This document shows, in pieces, positions 22,780 to 34,850 of a stretch of 64,000 nt of DNA (its first letter is position 1; the number at the start of each line of letters is the position of its first letter). A program made the position numbers and the translations under genes. The stretch is from Eunapius fragilis (taxonomy: Eukaryota > Porifera > Demospongiae > Spongillida > Spongillidae), in NCBI GenBank assembly GCA_963681505.1, contig OY811971.1, positions 8,923,991-8,987,990 on the forward strand, given 5' to 3'. The notes under the pieces are model-generated. The model was given only the letters and a program-made list of their open reading frames with translations. It did not search any database and was not told where the DNA came from.

Positions 22780-23081
22780 GTTAATTGGAAACTCAGGAGC
22801 TGGGAGGAGTACACTGTCCCAGGTGAGCTGAATTACATGTACAGCCTATGGGCTACCCTGGGGTGGTTGTTGTATGAACATAGCATGCACTTTATACATG
22901 TACATGTATCTAGAGCTTTGCTGTGGGTATCCCATTATAACATTTTACATATTACTACATAGCTTTCTTATTGGGTAATATCATAATAATGATGTACATG
23001 TATTCTGGGTCTCCCAATTGTGTTCTGTATTCAAAGGTCATTAACAACCTTTCAAAGCCAATAGCAAGTAGCCTTGTAAAG
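22780..23081 (+). pseudogene. Relic Roc GTPase exons (P-loop with Lys to Arg)
   Basis: Positions 22760-22822 encode a Roc G1 segment, KVLLIGNSGAGRSTLSQ, followed by donor gtgagc. The essential P-loop lysine is arginine (GRS instead of GKS). A second small exon, 23037-23081 (45 nt, phase 0), encodes VINNLSKPIASSLVK with good AG and GT borders and matches the position of the 48-nt exon after the intact P-loop at 31.7 kb. No acceptor is visible for the first exon: the sequence equivalent to the ctttacag at 19.1 kb reads ctttactg here. The lost acceptor and changed P-loop residue argue for a broken duplicate. A functional divergent Roc exon is possible but less likely. Confidence 0.55.
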
Positions 23082-23676
23082 GTGAGCAGAAATCGCATGT
23101 ATATTTGATATGTGTCATGCGTCACATGTGGCTGTTAGCTTTAGATTAAAGATCAAGCTTTCTGTTTTTGTGTTTATGTATCTGCTGGTATCAGCTACGT
23201 AATATTCATGAGTGTAAGAGAGTACCATGTGCGCTACAAACATTCTGTCCACAATCCTGCTCGTAAGCTCTAACGTCTTCACAGGATACATTACAAGTCA
23301 AGTCTTCCAGTTCCATGATAATGATAAGCCAATGTGTCGGGACCCCCAAGTGTGTTACGTGTGAGTGTGGTTATAGTAACAATCTAAGTACCCAAACCCA
23401 AGCCTACACCACCTATGTGTATATATATATATATACATGTATATACATGTATGATTGTGAAATGTATGTGTCTTTCTGCTTTGACAATTATTGAGTCCTT
23501 ATGGCACAGGGCAAAGTGAGGGGAAAAATTTCATGTTTAAAGTCAGGAATGGACGAGTTGCGCGTAAGGTACAAAGAATTTAATCATCCTTAATTACATC
23601 CGGACTGCTACTGTTTGAACGGAGCTCAACGTGTATACCGCCATCCTTGGGAAAACTTGAGGAATAAACAGCTGCT

Positions 23677-23930
23677 ATGCCTGGCACATGGTGCCGAGTG
23701 TGTGACAACAGCAAGTCCGGCGATCCAAATGCCTCCTTTCACAGATTCCCCACAAACCTAGAAAGGCGGCTATCTATCCAGCTTACCGTGTTTAACGTAC
23801 AGCCATTTAAAGGATATAAAGCCTCACCATCGCGTTTGCTCCATCAGACATTTTCCAAATAGCGAAGCGAATAACAACCCCGAAACTACCCTCGGGGAAA
23901 AGGTTATCCTGCCCCCCCCCCCCCTCGAGA
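23677..23930 (+). pseudogene. THAP-domain fragment
   Basis: From an ATG at 23677 the frame reads MPGTWCRVCDNSKSGDPNAS, then FHRFPTNLERR, the start of a THAP zinc finger (C-x2-C). The conserved tryptophan region is already altered. The frame runs out at 23862 before the CH half. A frame change recovers a HFPNSEANN-like continuation up to the poly-C tract at 23912. THAP domains bind DNA in P-element-type transposases and in host factors; here only the 5' portion remains. Confidence 0.7.
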
Positions 23931-24203
23931 AAGAACGAGAGGCCAATAAGCAGCTATTTCGACTATAGATTCTCTATTGTCAACATCAGTAACATCGGCA
24001 CCATCAAACATGCAGCAATTCTATGACAACATCCACCTTTAAACAGCCTCCACTTTCTGTAGCTGATGTCAGAGAACAACTAGTGAGCGATGCATGAGTT
24101 GCCCAACAATGTTGATGATGCCTCACAGTCTGGCGCATTACCCATCGATGGGTTCAATCTAGCTCCCTTTAGACTGAATCATTAGCGAATGCTCCAGAGT
24201 AAA

Positions 24204-24353
24204 GGCGTTTCTTCACTAGCAAAGGCAAACCGGATCGATCCGCATTGTGGTCAATGAATTTAATCAGTGTATATGGATCAATGTACTCACTGATTAAATT
24301 CATTGACCACAATGCGGATCGATCCGGTTTGCCTTTGCTAGTGAAGAAACGCC
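24204..24353. repeat. Perfect 66-bp-arm palindrome
   Basis: Arms 24204-24269 and 24288-24353 are exact reverse complements by eye (ggcgtttcttcactagcaaa, through aaccggatcgatccg, to aatcagtg) around an 18-bp loop. GGATCGATCC is itself a nested palindrome. Perfect identity suggests a recent origin. Confidence 0.92.
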
Positions 24354-25555
24354 TTCACTCCCCGTCTAGAAACTCAAAATACTTCCAGAAACGAATATTC
24401 ACCTACAAAGATTAAATTTAGGATCGAACATGATGATTGCCTAGTTAGAGTCTAACTGGTTTCATTTTTTTTTGGCCTTCTACAACTTCCTTGGTCCAGT
24501 TGTTATTGATCTGCAGTACTGAGAGTCAAAGGAGGGCGCTCCTGTACGGAATTGAAAAACGAAAACTAGATCCAGAAAATCAACGTTTATGGCGTTGGTG
24601 AAGCTAAGGCTATATCTCATGACTAAACGTTACCGTTCCTTGGGCTGACAACTTTAAGACATAGAGACTAGCAGTCCAGACGTGACGTCACGTTCAATCA
24701 AATGTTTAATCAACATTCCATCGCTTACGCGCAACTGGTCCATTAGTAGTGGCCTGTTGTTACCTGTATCAACAAATCCCACCAATACAATACAAGTGCA
24801 TAATGTTAGCTGAAGAGATCCAGGAATTCATACAGTGTATAAGCATATTAGATTATGTAGCCCCTCCCACTTCATAAAGTTGACTGTACCCCACTGCAAG
24901 AAAAGTATGGTTATCTGGGCTGATAAACTCACAAAAGTTACCCTAAATATAGTATAATAACCCTCACAATAAGACACGATTATGCAATAGCTGACATTTC
25001 ATGGCATGTTGGTCTCATAATTGGATTGATAAGCAATGTTCTACAACCTATCAAGTTATGTGAATGTTATTTTTAAAACGCCATTAACAACTTTTGTATT
25101 TGAAGAATAGCTAGGATGCCAAAACTAAACGAAACCAGAAGCCATATCTTAGTGCTACTGTACGATCGTAGCACTAAAACGGAATGTTATGACTACTGTA
25201 CATGTATTTCCATAACTCAATCCTTTAAGCTTCCAGCACAATATAATTGCAATGAAATTGTCCTGATTTGTGCTATGACAGCCTGCCAGTTATTAACCAT
25301 AAACAATCTTCCTGTATAGGTATAGTCCTGTAAGGTGTTATAATAAAAATAATAATACGGAAAAGTATCCTCCAGCAGGTACATTGTATTGAAAATTAGG
25401 CACGTTCATTGGGAGTCAGGAAAACTGTCCTGTCCTGTTCACCACTAATAGAATTCATCTTGCCTTTAATAAGTTCACCATGTGAATGCATTAACTAAAC
25501 AAACTAGTGCTGCATTCAGCACCAATTCCTTTCCCCTCTTGTCTTGCCCCCTTCC

Positions 25556-25719
25556 GTGTTTGTTGTAGTTTACAATGCACTTCATATCATGTGTGTGTCT
25601 GCTTGGTTATTATCATGTAGTGGTACATTGTCCTGCAGTGTTTGTTGTAGTTTACAATGCACTTCATATCATGTGTGTGTCTGCTTGGTTATTATCATGT
25701 AGTGGTACATTGTCCTGCA
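25556..25719 (+). repeat. Perfect 82-bp tandem duplication
   Basis: Two adjacent identical units, 25556-25637 and 25638-25719, each starting gtgtttgttgtagtttacaa. No coding content. Confidence 0.93.
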
Positions 25720-26089
25720 TCTTGCTATGTTATCTATCTGCATGTAGGCCAGCGTGATGAGTCTACAGTTATCAATGGGCATGCAACATAGTGATTTACA
25801 CACACATACATGTATAACTAACTTGCGCTTGGTTGATATCCCAATGTCACATGCATTGTGAGTACACCAATCTTGATTCACTGTGACGTGCAAATCATAA
25901 AGTGCAACCAGCAGTACATCCCATCTGGGCTAACCTTTGTGTCCAGATCATTTGAGACACAGGCACTAAAGCAATACATTGGTTGCTATATACATGTACC
26001 ACCAAGCAGCAAACACTGAATTAAATAAACAATACATGATGCTCACCAATTGATATTTCCACAAAGTACAAACTGCATTTTAAAAACAT

Positions 26090-27751
26090 ATGTTGTATGG
26101 CACACTCCTCTTCCTCATCGGCAAGCTCTCCTTCACCTCCAAGGTGGTCCCAGCTGGCCGTTTCTTCCTGCGTCACCTGATCCACCTATCCACCACAGGT
26201 AAAAGGCTCCACCACATGATCAGGGCTGACATTGAATGGTGGGGCCGCTTCCTGTCATGGAACGGCATTACCATGTTCATTGCCCTGCACTGGAAAGATG
26301 CTGAGGCCATTCACCTATACACTGACGCATCTGGTGCACTGGGGTTTGGGGCATTCTTGGCAGCAGTCCTCACTTTGGGACACCTCTTATCTGGGTTACA
26401 CATCCAGTCCTGTCAGCTCTTCCAGCTTGTCTGGGGGCAGGCGAAGCTGCTTAGCTGACGTGTCCTGGACTATTCCCAGGAAAGTTAAGGTTGTGGTGGG
26501 TCCCTCCAACTTCTCAGAGGCTACTAACCATCTGCTGGCAAGAACAGTTTTACGTGGACACATGCCTTCCATTTGGCCTACTGCCCTCTTCAACCACTAC
26601 ACTGGGACACTCGACTGGATCATGGTCAACAACTATGGAGCTCAGCTGCAGCACTACCTGGACGACTTCCTCCTGGTTAGCCCTCCTGGCAAGGACACAT
26701 GTCAGGAGGCAATGTCCAGAATGATGATGGTATGTGACCTTTTAGGCATGTTCCACTGTGATAACCTCACAAGCATGAGTGAATCAGTCATCATCCAAAC
26801 AACCAGGGATTATGGAACTTTTGAGAAAGCTATTCTTCACAGCTGCACAACACACCACTGTGTCCCTGGTGTACCTCCGGGGACGGCTGAATTGCATCGC
26901 TGATGCACTGTCATGCCATTTCATGCAGCGTTTCTTCTCTCTTGCCCCTCAGACACACCTATCACCAACACCACTTCCCCCAAGGCTAGCAGAGCTCTAG
27001 AGGACCACCTGCAACTCCTCCTTACCAGGGCTGTGGCTCCATCTCATCCTCCACATACAAGCCAGGGATCAGGAGGTACATTGTATTTCATCTCTCCTTC
27101 TGCCGGACATATGGATACACACCCATCCCCGGGACCCATCACACAGTTTACGCTATTTGCCACCCACCTCAGCAGGACACTCCAGGCCAACACCATTCAG
27201 GTGTATGTGCAGCAGTATACCATCTCCACCTCACCCAGAGGCTCAGCAGTCCCACTTCCAACTACCCTAGCCGTCCGGGGCATACAACGCTCACAGGACC
27301 CATCCCAGGCGACAACCACTCAGCAATGCCATCCTGGTAGGGATACTGGACTCTGACCATCTCCAGACTCATGACAGGCTGATGGTAAAGGCTACACTAA
27401 CCCTTGGATTCTTCGGGTTCCTTAGAGTAAGTGAATTCATGAGTCCAGGAAGAGGCAAAATTCAGCCAAGAATGCATCCCACCAAGCAAGATATCACCTG
27501 TGGGCCACACGAGGGGAGCCACATGTCCAGTCTCTGCCATGCAGGCCTACCTCAACCACTGTCAGGGGTGGCATTGTTCCACTTTTGGACTGGATGACCC
27601 CTATCATCTAGAGCACACACAGCTTGTGGATTGGAGCAGCCACTGCAGCAGCACAGGCAGGACTTCCTCCATCTACCATCAAGCTACTGGGACAATGGCG
27701 CAGCTCTGCATTCACTACTTATACCAGACACCCTCTGATGCCTCCCTTTGA
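26090..27751 (+). pseudogene. DIRS/Ngaro-like retroelement (RT, RNase H, tyrosine recombinase), rearranged
   Basis: Segments in order: 26090-26395 (+), the region after RT and RNase H (LIGKLSFTSKVVPAGRFFLR, later HLYTDASGALGFGA); 26396-26530 (-), an inverted RT piece (TLTFLGIVQDTSAKQLRLPP); 26536-26760 (+), RT with FYVDTCLPFGL and the catalytic YLDDFLL; 26836-26960 (+), RNase H tail VYLRGRLNCIADALS; 27380-27750 (+), tyrosine recombinase with TLGFFGFLRVSEF, then CPVSAMQAYL. Frames change repeatedly. Elements with RT and a tyrosine recombinase integrate as circles rather than by DDE integrase. The order is not the ancestral one: the RNase H start precedes RT, and a piece is inverted, so this is a scrambled dead copy. 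Confidence 0.8.
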
Positions 27752-28074
27752 CACTGCAAGTATGGCACTAGCCCCCAATACTCATTCCACACACACTTAA
27801 CCCCTTATATGCTAATTGTACCTATCACGTCATGGTGTGGCACATCTGGTTGCACCCAAGGCAAGCGGCACTACCTTGGTCCCAGACTTAGCCTGGTGGG
27901 GGCACCATGTCACTGGGTTGCTGCCTCACCCATTTTGGGCAAACTGTTATCGTCAACTAGTATAGATGCATGACAGGGACCAGATGGGAGACGCATAAGT
28001 TACATATACATTTACATGTACGCATTAGCACAGAAGGCACATTCATACAGCACTAAGTAGCTAATTTGAAAGTA

Positions 28075-30440
28075 AATGTGCGTAAATGTGAATTTTCATT
28101 GTCATATTGCCATGATGCTTTTTTTCTGAACGGAAATCATCTTGGACGATGGGCCTGACTGTCAATGTTTCTATTGTGCTGTAGGATGTAAGTTTGTTGA
28201 TTATTCACTTTAGTGTATCTAGCCTTGCATGCTTATGATCGAAATTATTTTGCGCATGCTGATTAGTAGGATTATGTCTGTAGAAAGTTGTGGCAATGAA
28301 TGAATTTGAGGCCAATGAATGAGATGGTTTATTTTCATGGATGTACTGTGTTGAAGCTATACCCTGACATTGTGTAATGGTGTTGGATTGATGGTTACCG
28401 TTTGATGTGGGTGGAGGTGTTATTATCAGTGGGTGCACAATGTGATTAAGTAGCTAAATGTGCGTAAATGTGGATTTTCATTGTCATGTTGCCATGATGC
28501 TGTTTTTCTGAATGGAAATCATCTTGGACGATGGACCCGAATGACAAATGTTCTACGATACTGTAGCGTGTAAGTTTAAGGACTATTGAGCTTAGTCTAT
28601 CTAGCCTTGCTTGCAATATGACAGAAATGATTTTGCACATGCTGATTAGTAGGATTATGGTTGTAGAATGTTGTGGCATTGAATGAATTTGAAGCCAATG
28701 AATGATAAGTAGCTTAATGTGCATAAATGTGAATTTTCATTGTCATATTGCAATGATGCTGTTTTTCTGAACGGAAATCATCTTGGACGATGGACCTGAC
28801 TGACAATTATTCTACGATGGTCTAGTTGGTAAGTTTTTGGATTGCTCAGCTTAGTCTAGAATGATTTTGCACATGCTTAATAGTAGGTTTATGGTTGTAG
28901 AAAGTTGTGGCAATGAATAAATTTGAGGCCAATGAATGAGATAGTTTATTTTCATGGATGTACTGTGTTGAAGCTATACCCTGACATTGTGTAATGGTGT
29001 TGGATTGATGGTTATCGTTTGACATGGTGATGATGTGGGTGGAGGTGTTATTATCAGTGGGTGCACAATGTGATTAAGTAGCTAAATGTGCGTAAATGTG
29101 GATTTTCATTGTCATGTTGCCATGATGCTGTTTTTCTGAATGGAAATCATCTTGGACGATGGACCCGAATGACAAATGTTCTACGATACTGTAGCGTGTA
29201 AGTTTAAGGACTATTGAGCTTAGTCTATCTAGCCTTGCTTGCAATATGACAGAAATGATTTTGCACATGCTGATTAGTAGGATTATGGTTGTAGAATGTT
29301 GTGGCATTGAATGAATTTGAAGCCAATGAATGATAAGTAGCTTAATGTGCATAAATGTGAATTTTCATTGTCATATTGCAATGATGCTGTTTTTCTGAAC
29401 GGAAATCATCTTGGACGATGGACCTGACTGACAATTATTCTACGATGGTCTAGTTGGTAAGTTTTTGGATTGCTCAGCTTAGTCTAGAATGATTTTGCAC
29501 ATGCTTAATAGTAGGTTTATGGTTGTAGAAAGTTGTGGCAATGAATAAATTTGAGGCCAATGAATGAGATAGTTTATTTTCATGGATGTACTGTGTTGAA
29601 GCTATACCCTGACATTGTGTAATGGTGTTGGATTGATGGTTATCGTTTGACATGGTGATGATGTGGGTGGAGGTGTTATTATCAGTGGGTGCACAATGTG
29701 ATTAAGTAGCTAAATGTGCGTAAATGTGGATTTTCATTGTCATGTTGCCATGATGCTGTTTTTCTGAATGGAAATCATCTTGGACGATGGACCCGAATGA
29801 CAAATGTTCTACGATACTGTAGCGTGTAAGTTTAAGGACTATTGAGCTTAGTCTATCTAGCCTTGCTTGCAATATGACAGAAATGATTTTGCACATGCTG
29901 ATTAGTAGGATTATGGTTGTAGAATGTTGTGGCAATTAATGAATTTGAAGCCAATGAATGATAAGTAGCTTAATGTGCATAAATGTGAATTTTCATTGTC
30001 ATATTGCAATGATGCTGTTTTTCTGAACGGAAATCATCTTGGACGATGGACCTGACTGACAATTATTCTACAATGGTCTAGTTGGTAAGTTTTTGGATTG
30101 CTCAGCTTAGTCTAGAATGATTTTGCACATGCTTAATAGTAGGTTTATGGTTGTAGAAAGTTGTGGCAATGAATAAATTTGAGGCCAATGAATGAGATAG
30201 TTTATTTTCATGGATGTACTGTGTTGAAGCTGTATCCTGGCATTGTGTAATGGTGTTGGATTGATGGTTATCGTTTGACATGGTGATGATGTGGGTGGAG
30301 GTGTTATTATCAGTGGGTGCACAATGTGATTAAGTAGCTAAATGTGCGTAAATGTGAATTTTCATTGTCATATTGCAATGATGCTGTTCTTCTGAATGGA
30401 AATCATCTTGGATGATGGGTAGATGTGTGTGATGTGTGTT
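28075..30440 (+). repeat. Satellite block, 628-bp higher-order unit (left)
   Basis: Subunits beginning taaatgtggattttcattgt alternate in lengths of about 264 and 364 bp. The composite 628-bp unit repeats exactly at 28446, 29074 and 29702 with almost no differences. An older first subunit (28085-28440) is more diverged. Open frames on the minus strand in this array recur only because the DNA recurs; they show no protein features. Confidence 0.93.
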
Positions 30441-31403
30441 GGTGATGGGATGTGTATGTGGTGACCAATCAGATGTCATCTAGCCATGTGTGAAAATTAT
30501 GGCTTCAGATGCAAGGGCTATTCATGTGGTTAATGTAGACTAGCAGGGCTTCTAATGAGTGTTCAAAATGTTAGACATGAACAGAATTGAGCAGACATAT
30601 GGTTTATTTGTTCAGACATGATTGCATGAAGGTTTTTTCAAATTGTGCTTATATGTACATATGTGCTATGCAAGTGGTATCATCCCTATGATTTAGGGCT
30701 GTACTTAGTAAGATCTGATAAGCTTGAAAATACAGGGTATGTTTTTCATGATGCACTGATGTTCACAACAGTAGTGTTCATTTCAGTTTTAGCATCTAGA
30801 TTTTGCATCGGTTGAATAATCGTTGGACAGTTGCAGGCATTACTTGGCCCTGCTTGCTTCTTTTTAAAAAGCATCATTGCATGCGCATGCATCTCACTTT
30901 TGCATCATCTTTAAAATTCGTAGTACACAGATTGGGTGTTCTGTCAATGAGAACGTTCTACAAAAGTTGTGCTTTCTAACCAGCCTTGCTTCAAACTCTA
31001 CGCAAGTCGCACATTTCAGTAACCCAACCATCTTTCACGTACATGTACTTCAGTCAAAGCGACGTATCCAAATCCTTGTCATTCTCTGCCACCCACCCCT
31101 CTACAGTCTTAACCGTCACTGACTGCTTTTATTGGTGCTGCCATCCTCTACGTCGTCCTCACCTTCCTCCTTAATAAGCGCACACTTTTTTGTCCTGACA
31201 TTTTGTCCAAACGTAATTAATTATGTGCAGACATTTGGATTAATTGATCTGAAAATGGCATGTGTTCGAACATTATCGGGAACCCTAACAGAGAGATATT
31301 GTGGATGTGTGTGATTAGATTGAGGGAGGTCTGTGCATGTACATGTGTACATCAAACACTATTGTGTATGGTCCATAGTGACATTGATGTTTTACCTCTG
31401 TAG

Positions 31404-31788
31404 GGTGGTGATACTGCATTGCATAGGGCAGCACAAAATGGTCGCCTTGGTGTTGTCAACCTCCTCCTGTCCACACCTGGGATTGAAGTGAATAAGCAGA
31501 ACTCCAAGCACCAAACACCTCTGATGTTGGCTACAGATTATGGAGTACTCACCATACTCCAGAAATATAGCACTAGTTGTGAGGACTTCCCTGTTCATAG
31601 GTTCAGTAAAGCTATCCTCTGTGGGAACACTGGGGCAGGGAAGACCACATTGGCACAGGTGAGGGAGAGATGTGTGACCAGCTTGACTAACACTGAAAAC
31701 ACTCCTGCTTGGTAATTATTGACTGATCCCTTCTGCTTAGGTGATAATGGAGCTATGCTGGGTGATGGGTGAGGCTATGGAAGATAAG
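31404..31788 (+). CDS. Ankyrin plus Roc GTPase P-loop exons
   Basis: Two exons: 31404-31658 (255 nt) and 31741-31788 (48 nt), both phase 0 at both ends with clean AG and GT borders. The first encodes an ankyrin repeat (GGDTALHRAAQNGRLGVVNL), a partial second repeat (QTPLMLATDYG), then directly the Roc domain start with an intact P-loop, ILCGNTGAGKTTLAQ. The second encodes VIMELCWVMGEAMEDK. Roc is the Ras-like GTPase of Roco proteins, with G1 binding the nucleotide phosphates. The next Roc motifs (G3 DLAG, G4 HAD) occur in the exon at 39.36 kb with matching phase, so these probably form one gene. The intron would be about 7.6 kb and contains the transposon at 32.0-35.6 kb, satellite DNA and a palindromic element. 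Confidence 0.72.
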
Positions 31789-31949
31789 GTGAGTACCAAC
31801 ATGTACTCTTGTAATAGTGGGAGGAGGTGGTTTGTGGGTAGGAGGTACTGACTCCTTACAAAGGGGAGGAGGTTCACTTTCAGTTTGGACATCCAGAATG
31901 GAGGTGATTAGCCTCTGTCAATGGAGATTTAGCTACGTGTCCTGTGTTA

Positions 31950-32024
31950 AGTGAGGTGTAACCCAGTGTCATGTGAGGTGTCACCCAGTGTCGTGTGAGG
32001 TGTCACCCAGTGTCATGTGAGGTG
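31950..32024 (+). repeat. 22-bp minisatellite, three and a half copies
   Basis: The unit gtgaggtgtcacccagtgtc with two further bases repeats directly before the left end of the transposon at 32027. Confidence 0.88.
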
Positions 32025-32849
32025 TGAGTCATTCTATACCTTCTCATCAAAGAGATGGACACCATGTTGTAGCTTTATGTTCAAAACTTTTATGGTAGTT
32101 TGTCTTTATATAAGAGGTGCTAGGATGAAATTTTTTGTTTTAACTCTTAATGGTTTGCAAGATACTGGGCGTTGAATAATTGATTAGTTTACTGATAAAC
32201 TCTACTTTGCAGTGTTTTATCTTGGTACACACTACAAAAACTATTGCATGCATGGCACCAAATCGAAGGGCCTGATGGGTGCAATGTTACTGTGTCGAGC
32301 ATTTTGATGAGAAATGAAAGGGTTAAATTATGTATTGGTTTGTAAGGTAGATCTCATAATTACTGTGTGCAGAAACTTCATAATTGTGCAGTTTACTTTA
32401 TAATATCATGTGGTACATTATAATGAACATTTATGTAAAATAAAAAAGTTGATTATTAATAACCTCTGAGAACCACAAACATTTTTGTGTAAGGCAGCCA
32501 TTTTTAAGGTGGCTATCACAGAGGTGTTGCTAAGTGGCCAAACCACAACTATCAAAACTTTGGCCATAGGTGTAACAACTGTAAACAACTAGCCCCAATA
32601 CCTTATCATTGATACTAGTAATGCGCAGCGCTCGTTCAAAATAGATTATTCTGGGATCAGAACATGTAATCTACTTAAATTGCAATGTACACCATGCATA
32701 CATCAAGGCACTACACAGATGTATATGGATACTCGTGCTTTTGCTGTAAGTGCAGAGGTTGCTGCTGCAACTTCCTTGGCTGTTAATATCTGCGTCCTGT
32801 AGCTGTCAAGGGGCTCTCACAAGTGTGAAATATACAAGCGCTGCGCACT

Positions 32850-33000
32850 GAGTGGTGTAAGAGTTCATTGTCACCCTTTCACTGGTCTGGCACCCTTTCA
32901 TCAGTCCGCCTGGACCCATGAAAGCGTGTAGTTCAAGGAGAGCGGACTGATGAATGGGTGCCAGACCAGTAGAAGGATGACTCAACTCTTGCACCATTAT
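32850..33000. repeat. Hairpin insertion in the transposase N-terminal part
   Basis: Inverted arms with ctggtctggcaccc and catcagtccgc around a short loop. The same hairpin, in near-identical form, is at 33610-33780 in the centre of the dimer. Confidence 0.8.
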
Positions 33001-33500
33001 TAAATTTCTCTTTCAGCTGTTCTATCATTTCCCTTCCATCATCATCATCTTGCAGCTCCATTGCTTCATCCCCAACTGCAAACAACACTGCTTTCCTGAT
33101 GGCACCCTCCGCTCTGGTTATTTTTTCCTTAACATAACCGACTAATAGGGGAGACGCCCACTAAACCGAGTACTTCATTGACACTAGTAACTGGCAGCGC
33201 ATCGTCACTATCTTTGATATCGGTACCCTCTGGTGTCGGGTCACTACTTTCTGCAACTGTAGAAGGGACTGATGGATTGCTAGGGCCAGCTTGTTCTTCA
33301 TGTTCACGTGTAGGAGGAACTTCTGGAGTAACTTTCCGAATTGCATTCAAGCAATTACAACATGCACAATCTCCGCTTCGTAATCCAAGAGATGGGTTGG
33401 ATTTTATCATCGGCAAAGGCACTAAACGCAAACGGGCATGTATCCGGCGCTGATGAGATTGAAAAGGGTCACAACAGTAGATCTTCTTGTTGACTGACAT
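33000..33500 (-). pseudogene. Transposase N-terminal part in the left half of the dimer
   Basis: The frame starts at ATG 33500 (KKIYCCDPFQSHQRRIHARL) and includes a cysteine cluster CACCNCLNAIRK. It is open to 33129. After a frame change, coding-like sequence goes on to about 33000 (VKEKITRAEGAIRKAVLFAV, then ELQDDDDGREM). It then runs into a hairpin insertion at 32850-33000. The catalytic core is missing. It is the partner of the C-terminal piece at 33885-34850 on the opposite strand. The superfamily is not recognised with certainty. Confidence 0.55.
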
Positions 33501-33609
33501 GACACTTTCCCAAGCTACACTTGTAGTTCAAACATATGTGTACTACATAGGCAATTCACAAGTATTTATACTCCCCGTGCAAAACAAATATACAAGTGCG
33601 CACTAATAA

Positions 33610-33780
33610 TGGTGCAAGAGTTCACTGTCACCCTTTTACTGGTCTGGCACCCTTTCATCAGTCCGCTCTCCTTGAACTCCACATCCTGACACACTTTCAT
33701 GTGCTTTCATGGGTCCAGGCGGACTGATGAAAGGGTGCCAGACCAGTAAAAGGGTGACAGTGAACTCTTGCACCATTATT
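33610..33780. repeat. Hairpin at the centre of the transposon dimer
   Basis: Arms gcaagagttcactgtcaccc and tactggtctggcaccctttc with their complements around a loop of about 65 bp. It lies at the symmetry point of the head-to-head arrangement and is a second copy of the hairpin at 32850-33000. Confidence 0.85.
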
Positions 33781-33884
33781 AGTGCGCAGTGCTTGTATAT
33801 TTTGTTTTGCACGGGGAGTATAAATACTTGTGAATTGCCTATGCACACATATGTTTGAACTACAAGTGTAGCTTGTGAAAGTGC

Positions 33885-34850
33885 CATGTCGTCCAGAGCT
33901 TCCACTGGAATAATTTGCAAGCTACGGTTCATCCATTTCTTTGTTATTATAAAGACGTTAGTGGCAACTTGACTAGTGTATCTTTCACTATCATTTCTGA
34001 AAACAAATATCATAACACAATAGCAGTGCATTTATTCCAGAGGAAGCTGATTAAATTCCTGACTGACCATTTTGGCACGAAGCCCAAGAAAATAATCTAT
34101 GTATCCGACGGGTGTGCAGGCCAGTACAAGAACTGTTACAATTTTATAAACCTGTGCCACCACAAGGAAGATTTTGATGTTGAAGCTGAATGGCATTTTT
34201 TTGCAACTGCACATGGTAAGTCTGGTGCAGATGGCATAGGGGGAACCGTAAAAAGGACTGCAGCCAAGGCGAGCCTTCAGCGACCTGTAGATGATTAAAT
34301 CCTGACAGCTATACGGTTGTACCAGTTCTTATGCTCAGAGATCAAAGGGATACACTTTGACTTCGCATCATCTGCTGACCATGAAGAAGAGGAAAGGCTT
34401 CTGAAAGAGAGGTACAAATACTGCAGAACTGTACCTGGAACTAGATCATTGCACTGTATTATACCCATCACTAATACCAGTGTAGAAGTCCGACAGTTTT
34501 CCTTGAGTCCAGTGAAACGGATAGAAAGAGTGTGCACTGCAGCAGCTGCACATGTTGAGACCCATCCACTGTCATCAATCAAGGGCTATGTAACTGTAGC
34601 ATATGATGGATGTTGTTGGCTTGGCTGTGTAGTAAAGGTAGACATGGAAGCTCGAGTAGTAGAAGTGAATTTCCTTCATCCACAACTGCCTTCAAATTCA
34701 TATGGGTATCCACAGCGGCAGGATGTGATGGAGGTTGACCCGTCAGACATACTGACACTTGTGAGCCCCTCAACAGCTACAGGACGCAGATACTACTTAA
34801 CAGCCAAGGAAGTTGCAGCAGCAACTTCTGCACTTACAGCAAAAGCATGA
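33885..34850 (+). pseudogene. Transposase C-terminal part in the right half of the dimer
   Basis: The frame reads HWNNLQATVHPFLCYYKD, IIYVSDGCAGQYKNCYNF, AEWHFFATAHGKSGADGIGG then TVKRTAAKASLQRP; a TAA follows at 34296-34298. The same frame continues on to 34850 (FSLSPVKRIERVC, later GYVTVAYDGCCWLGCVVKV, ending SALTAKA). Proteins with the SDG-x3-QYKN and HGK-x5-DGIGGTVKR blocks recur in animal genomes next to inverted repeats; the spacing suggests an RNase H-like DDE/D core, but I cannot name the superfamily. The start codon region is joined directly to sequence that should lie far downstream of it, so the N-terminal half has been deleted here. One stop splits the frame. Confidence 0.6.

Noticed and set aside
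28205..30322. Recurring small minus-strand frames in the satellite blocks
   Set aside because: They recur because the DNA unit recurs; there is no start context, domain or codon signal.
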